A DNA stretch of 64,000 nt from Methylovirgula sp. GTDB taxonomy: Bacteria > Pseudomonadota > Alphaproteobacteria > Rhizobiales > Beijerinckiaceae. The notes beneath the pieces were generated by a model that made no database searches, was not told the origin of the DNA, and saw only the letters and a list, made by a program, of their open reading frames with translations. Positions 62,376 to 64,000 of the stretch are shown here, in pieces (the first letter of the stretch is position 1; every line of letters starts with the position of its first letter). The DNA lies in NCBI RefSeq assembly GCF_037200945.1, contig NZ_JBBCGP010000001.1:186001-250000 (forward strand). Reading direction: 5' to 3'. The position numbers and the translations under genes are program-made.

Positions 62376-63615
62376 CGCGGCCTGCCTTCAGTATGTTTGC
62401 CAGATGCCGGATGAGTTTAGCGGCGATTTCGTCCTTGCGCATTTTCGGCCATGGCTCGGTCTCGGCGGCAGAGACGAGCGTCACCTCATTTTCATCCTTG
62501 CCCATCGCGCCATCCGCGCCGACATCGTTGGCGACGATGAGATCGCACTTCTTGCGCTGCAATTTCTCACGCGCATGAACGAGCAGGTTTTCGGTCTCGG
62601 CGGCAAAGCCGACAACGACACGTGGACGCACGGATTTACGCTGCGCGACGATCGCCAGAATGTCGGGATTTTCGGTGAAGACGAATTGCGGCGGGGCGGC
62701 GGACTTCTTCACCTTCTGCGGCGCGGCTTCGGCACGCCAATCGGCGACCGCCGCCGTGGCGATGAAAATATCGGCTGGGAGTGCCGTCTCAACGGCAGCC
62801 AGCATCTGCGCCGCCGTCTCGACGTGCGCGGTGATGACGCCCGGCGGATCGGGCAGCGCGACGGGGCCGCTGACCAGCAACACTTCGGCGCCTGCCCTCG
62901 CGGCAGCCGCGGCAATGGCATGGCCCTGCTTGCCGGACGAACGGTTGCCGATATAGCGGACCGGATCGATTGGCTCCTGCGTCGGCCCGGATGTGACAAC
63001 GACGCGGCGCCCGGCCAGCGGCTTTTCTTGCGCCAACCGTCCGATGCCCGGCGGCAAGGGAATTTGCGTCTCGCCATTCAGCACAGTGGTGATCGCCGCG
63101 AGAATCGCTGCCGGCTCGCTCATCCGCCCGGGGCCATATTCGCCGCAGGCCATATCGCCGTCGTCGGGGCCGACGAACAGCACGCCGTCCTGGCGCAGAA
63201 TGGCGATATTGCGTTGGGTCGCGGGATGCAGCCACATGCGGACATTCATCGCGGGCGCGACGAGAATTTTCTTATCGGTCGCCAGCAGCAGCGTCGATGC
63301 GAGATCGTCGGCCAGACCCTGTGCCATCTTGGCGAGAAGATCGGCCGTCGCAGGGGCGACGACGACGAGATCGGCGGCGCGGGAAAGCTGGATATGGCCG
63401 ATTTCGGTCTCGTCGGTCAGCGAAAACAGATCGTCGAAGACCTTGCCTCCAGAAAGGCTTGCGACCGAAAGCGGCGTGACGAACTCTTTGGCGGCTTTGG
63501 TCATGACGACGTGCAAGTCTGCGCCCCGCTCGCGCAGACGGCGGATCAATTCCAGGACTTTATAGGCGGCGATACCGCCGCCGATGACGAGCAGGACCCG
63601 CTTGCCGTCGAGCAC
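62368..63615 (-). CDS. coaBC: Bifunctional phosphopantothenoylcysteine decarboxylase/phosphopantothenate-cysteine ligase
   Basis: 415 residues. The N-terminal flavoprotein CoaC has GGGIAAYK and the APAMNVRMW motif; the C-terminal CoaB has TSGPTQEPIDPVRYIGNRSSGKQG and the Lys-containing PQKVKKS. It makes 4'-phosphopantetheine for coenzyme A; coaA at 57437 encodes the first step of the same pathway. It is followed by dut and preceded by ubiB. Confidence 0.96.
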   Translation of the reverse strand: MLDGKRVLLVIGGGIAAYKVLELIRRLRERGADLHVVMTKAAKEFVTPLSVASLSGGKVFDDLFSLTDETEIGHIQLSRAADLVVVAPATADLLAKMAQGLADDLASTLLLATDKKILVAPAMNVRMWLHPATQRNIAILRQDGVLFVGPDDGDMACGEYGPGRMSEPAAILAAITTVLNGETQIPLPPGIGRLAQEKPLAGRRVVVTSGPTQEPIDPVRYIGNRSSGKQGHAIAAAAARAGAEVLLVSGPVALPDPPGVITAHVETAAQMLAAVETALPADIFIATAAVADWRAEAAPQKVKKSAAPPQFVFTENPDILAIVAQRKSVRPRVVVGFAAETENLLVHAREKLQRKKCDLIVANDVGADGAMGKDENEVTLVSAAETEPWPKMRKDEIAAKLIRHLANILKAGRDG

Positions 63616-63633
63616 GCCTTTGTCTCCAAACCG

Positions 63634-64000
63634 TCAATGATGCCAGCCGAAACGTAGCAGAAAGACACCCAATATAATCACCAGAGCCCAAAGCGCGATA
63701 TGGCCGAGCCGCGCACCGCGCGCCTGCGCTTCGCCGATCTTGGCGAGCACGCCCTCCGAAAGTTCAAACCCCTCTTCGGACATGCTCTCGATCTGGGTGA
63801 TGATCTTCTCGGTCTGCAGCAAAACCGCGGGCAGATTGGCGGCGAATTGCGCCAGCGCGTCGATGCCGCGTTTTGCGTCCCCGATCCGGCCGATGGGTCC
63901 GAGATTTTCGCGCAGCCAGCCGCCGACGACGGGCTCCGCCGTCGACCACATATCAAGCTTCGGATCGAGCCGCCGCGCCACGCCCTCGACGACGACCATC
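63634..64000 (-). CDS. ubiB: UbiB, ABC1-family ubiquinone biosynthesis protein (5' part outside window)
   Basis: Only the last 121 residues are present. They contain the C-terminal pattern of UbiB: VVVEGVARRLDPKLDMW, PVVGGWLRENLGP and a final membrane segment (HIALWALVIILGVFLLRFG). The family is needed for ubiquinone synthesis and has an atypical kinase fold. The order ubiB-coaBC-dut is common in Rhizobiales. Confidence 0.88.
   Translation of the reverse strand, partial: MVVVEGVARRLDPKLDMWSTAEPVVGGWLRENLGPIGRIGDAKRGIDALAQFAANLPAVLLQTEKIITQIESMSEEGFELSEGVLAKIGEAQARGARLGHIALWALVIILGVFLLRFGWHH

Noticed and set aside
62404..63657. 417-codon plus-strand open frame opposite coaBC
   Set aside because: Antisense frame of a clear CoaBC gene, caused by GC-rich codon bias.
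1..64000. tRNA genes, rRNA genes, CRISPR arrays and insertion sequences
   Set aside because: No cloverleaf with a conserved TTCGA arm, no regularly spaced repeats and no transposase were seen when reading the intergenic regions; a tRNAscan or repeat search could still find something missed by eye.

Overview
The window is chromosomal, GC-rich DNA from an alphaproteobacterium of the Rhizobiales (Hyphomicrobiales), most likely a Beijerinckiaceae-type or other methylotroph-related lineage. The evidence is a hisB-hisH-hisA-hisF-hisE-coaA run, 6S RNA beside 5-formyltetrahydrofolate cyclo-ligase, a hopanoid biosynthesis cluster, a lanmodulin-like lanthanide-binding protein, and several copies of the palindromic intergenic repeats typical of Rhizobiales. 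It is densely packed with housekeeping genes. There is no rRNA, no recognisable tRNA, no CRISPR array, no phage and no transposase.

Layout. 1-9 kb: ftsX (cut by the window edge) and ftsE, a zinc-ribbon membrane protein, a small secreted protein, ftsY, a YciB/IspZ-type septation protein, a Na+/H+ antiporter-like protein and polA. 9-17 kb: a patatin lipase, succinate-semialdehyde dehydrogenase, an MFS/UbiC-like/CDP-diglyceride hydrolase operon, a Tat-exported beta carbonic anhydrase, and a GlxA-type AraC regulator divergent from an HD-domain protein. 17.9-19.6 kb: a compact arsenic cassette (arsR-arsC-aquaglyceroporin) flanked by a 29-bp direct repeat that is the 3' end of ychF. 20.7-32.9 kb: an ABC exporter, then hopanoid genes hpnA-C-D-E, a decayed squalene-hopene cyclase gene, hpnG, an oppositely oriented hpnH and ispH, and hpnN. 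32.9-36.1 kb: bacterioferritin and its ferredoxin, and an acetaldehyde dehydrogenase with its DUF779 partner. 36-44 kb: an O-antigen-ligase-like protein, the lanmodulin homologue, a soluble hybrid histidine kinase, yebC, a small cation transporter, an acid phosphatase, YmdB, a DUF486 protein, 5-FCL and 6S RNA. 44-53 kb: rplT, rpmI, infC, a glycosyltransferase, an alpha/beta hydrolase, a TonB-like protein, trpS and hslU / membrane protein / hslV. 53.6-58.4 kb: his operon and coaA. 58.4-64 kb: adenosine kinase, cysK, a 1-Cys peroxiredoxin, an Rrf2 regulator, dut, coaBC and the 3' end of ubiB.

The main points of interest are: (1) a divergent lanmodulin in which two of the four EF-hands have lost the diagnostic second-position proline; (2) a hopanoid cluster whose squalene-hopene cyclase is only a frameshifted C-terminal remnant, although all flanking hpn genes are intact; (3) an arsenic cassette that looks inserted into the 3' end of ychF and has rebuilt that gene's end; and (4) a rho-independent terminator whose 3' arm contains the only possible start codon of a histidine kinase. 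Start sites and motifs were read by eye; no database search was possible.
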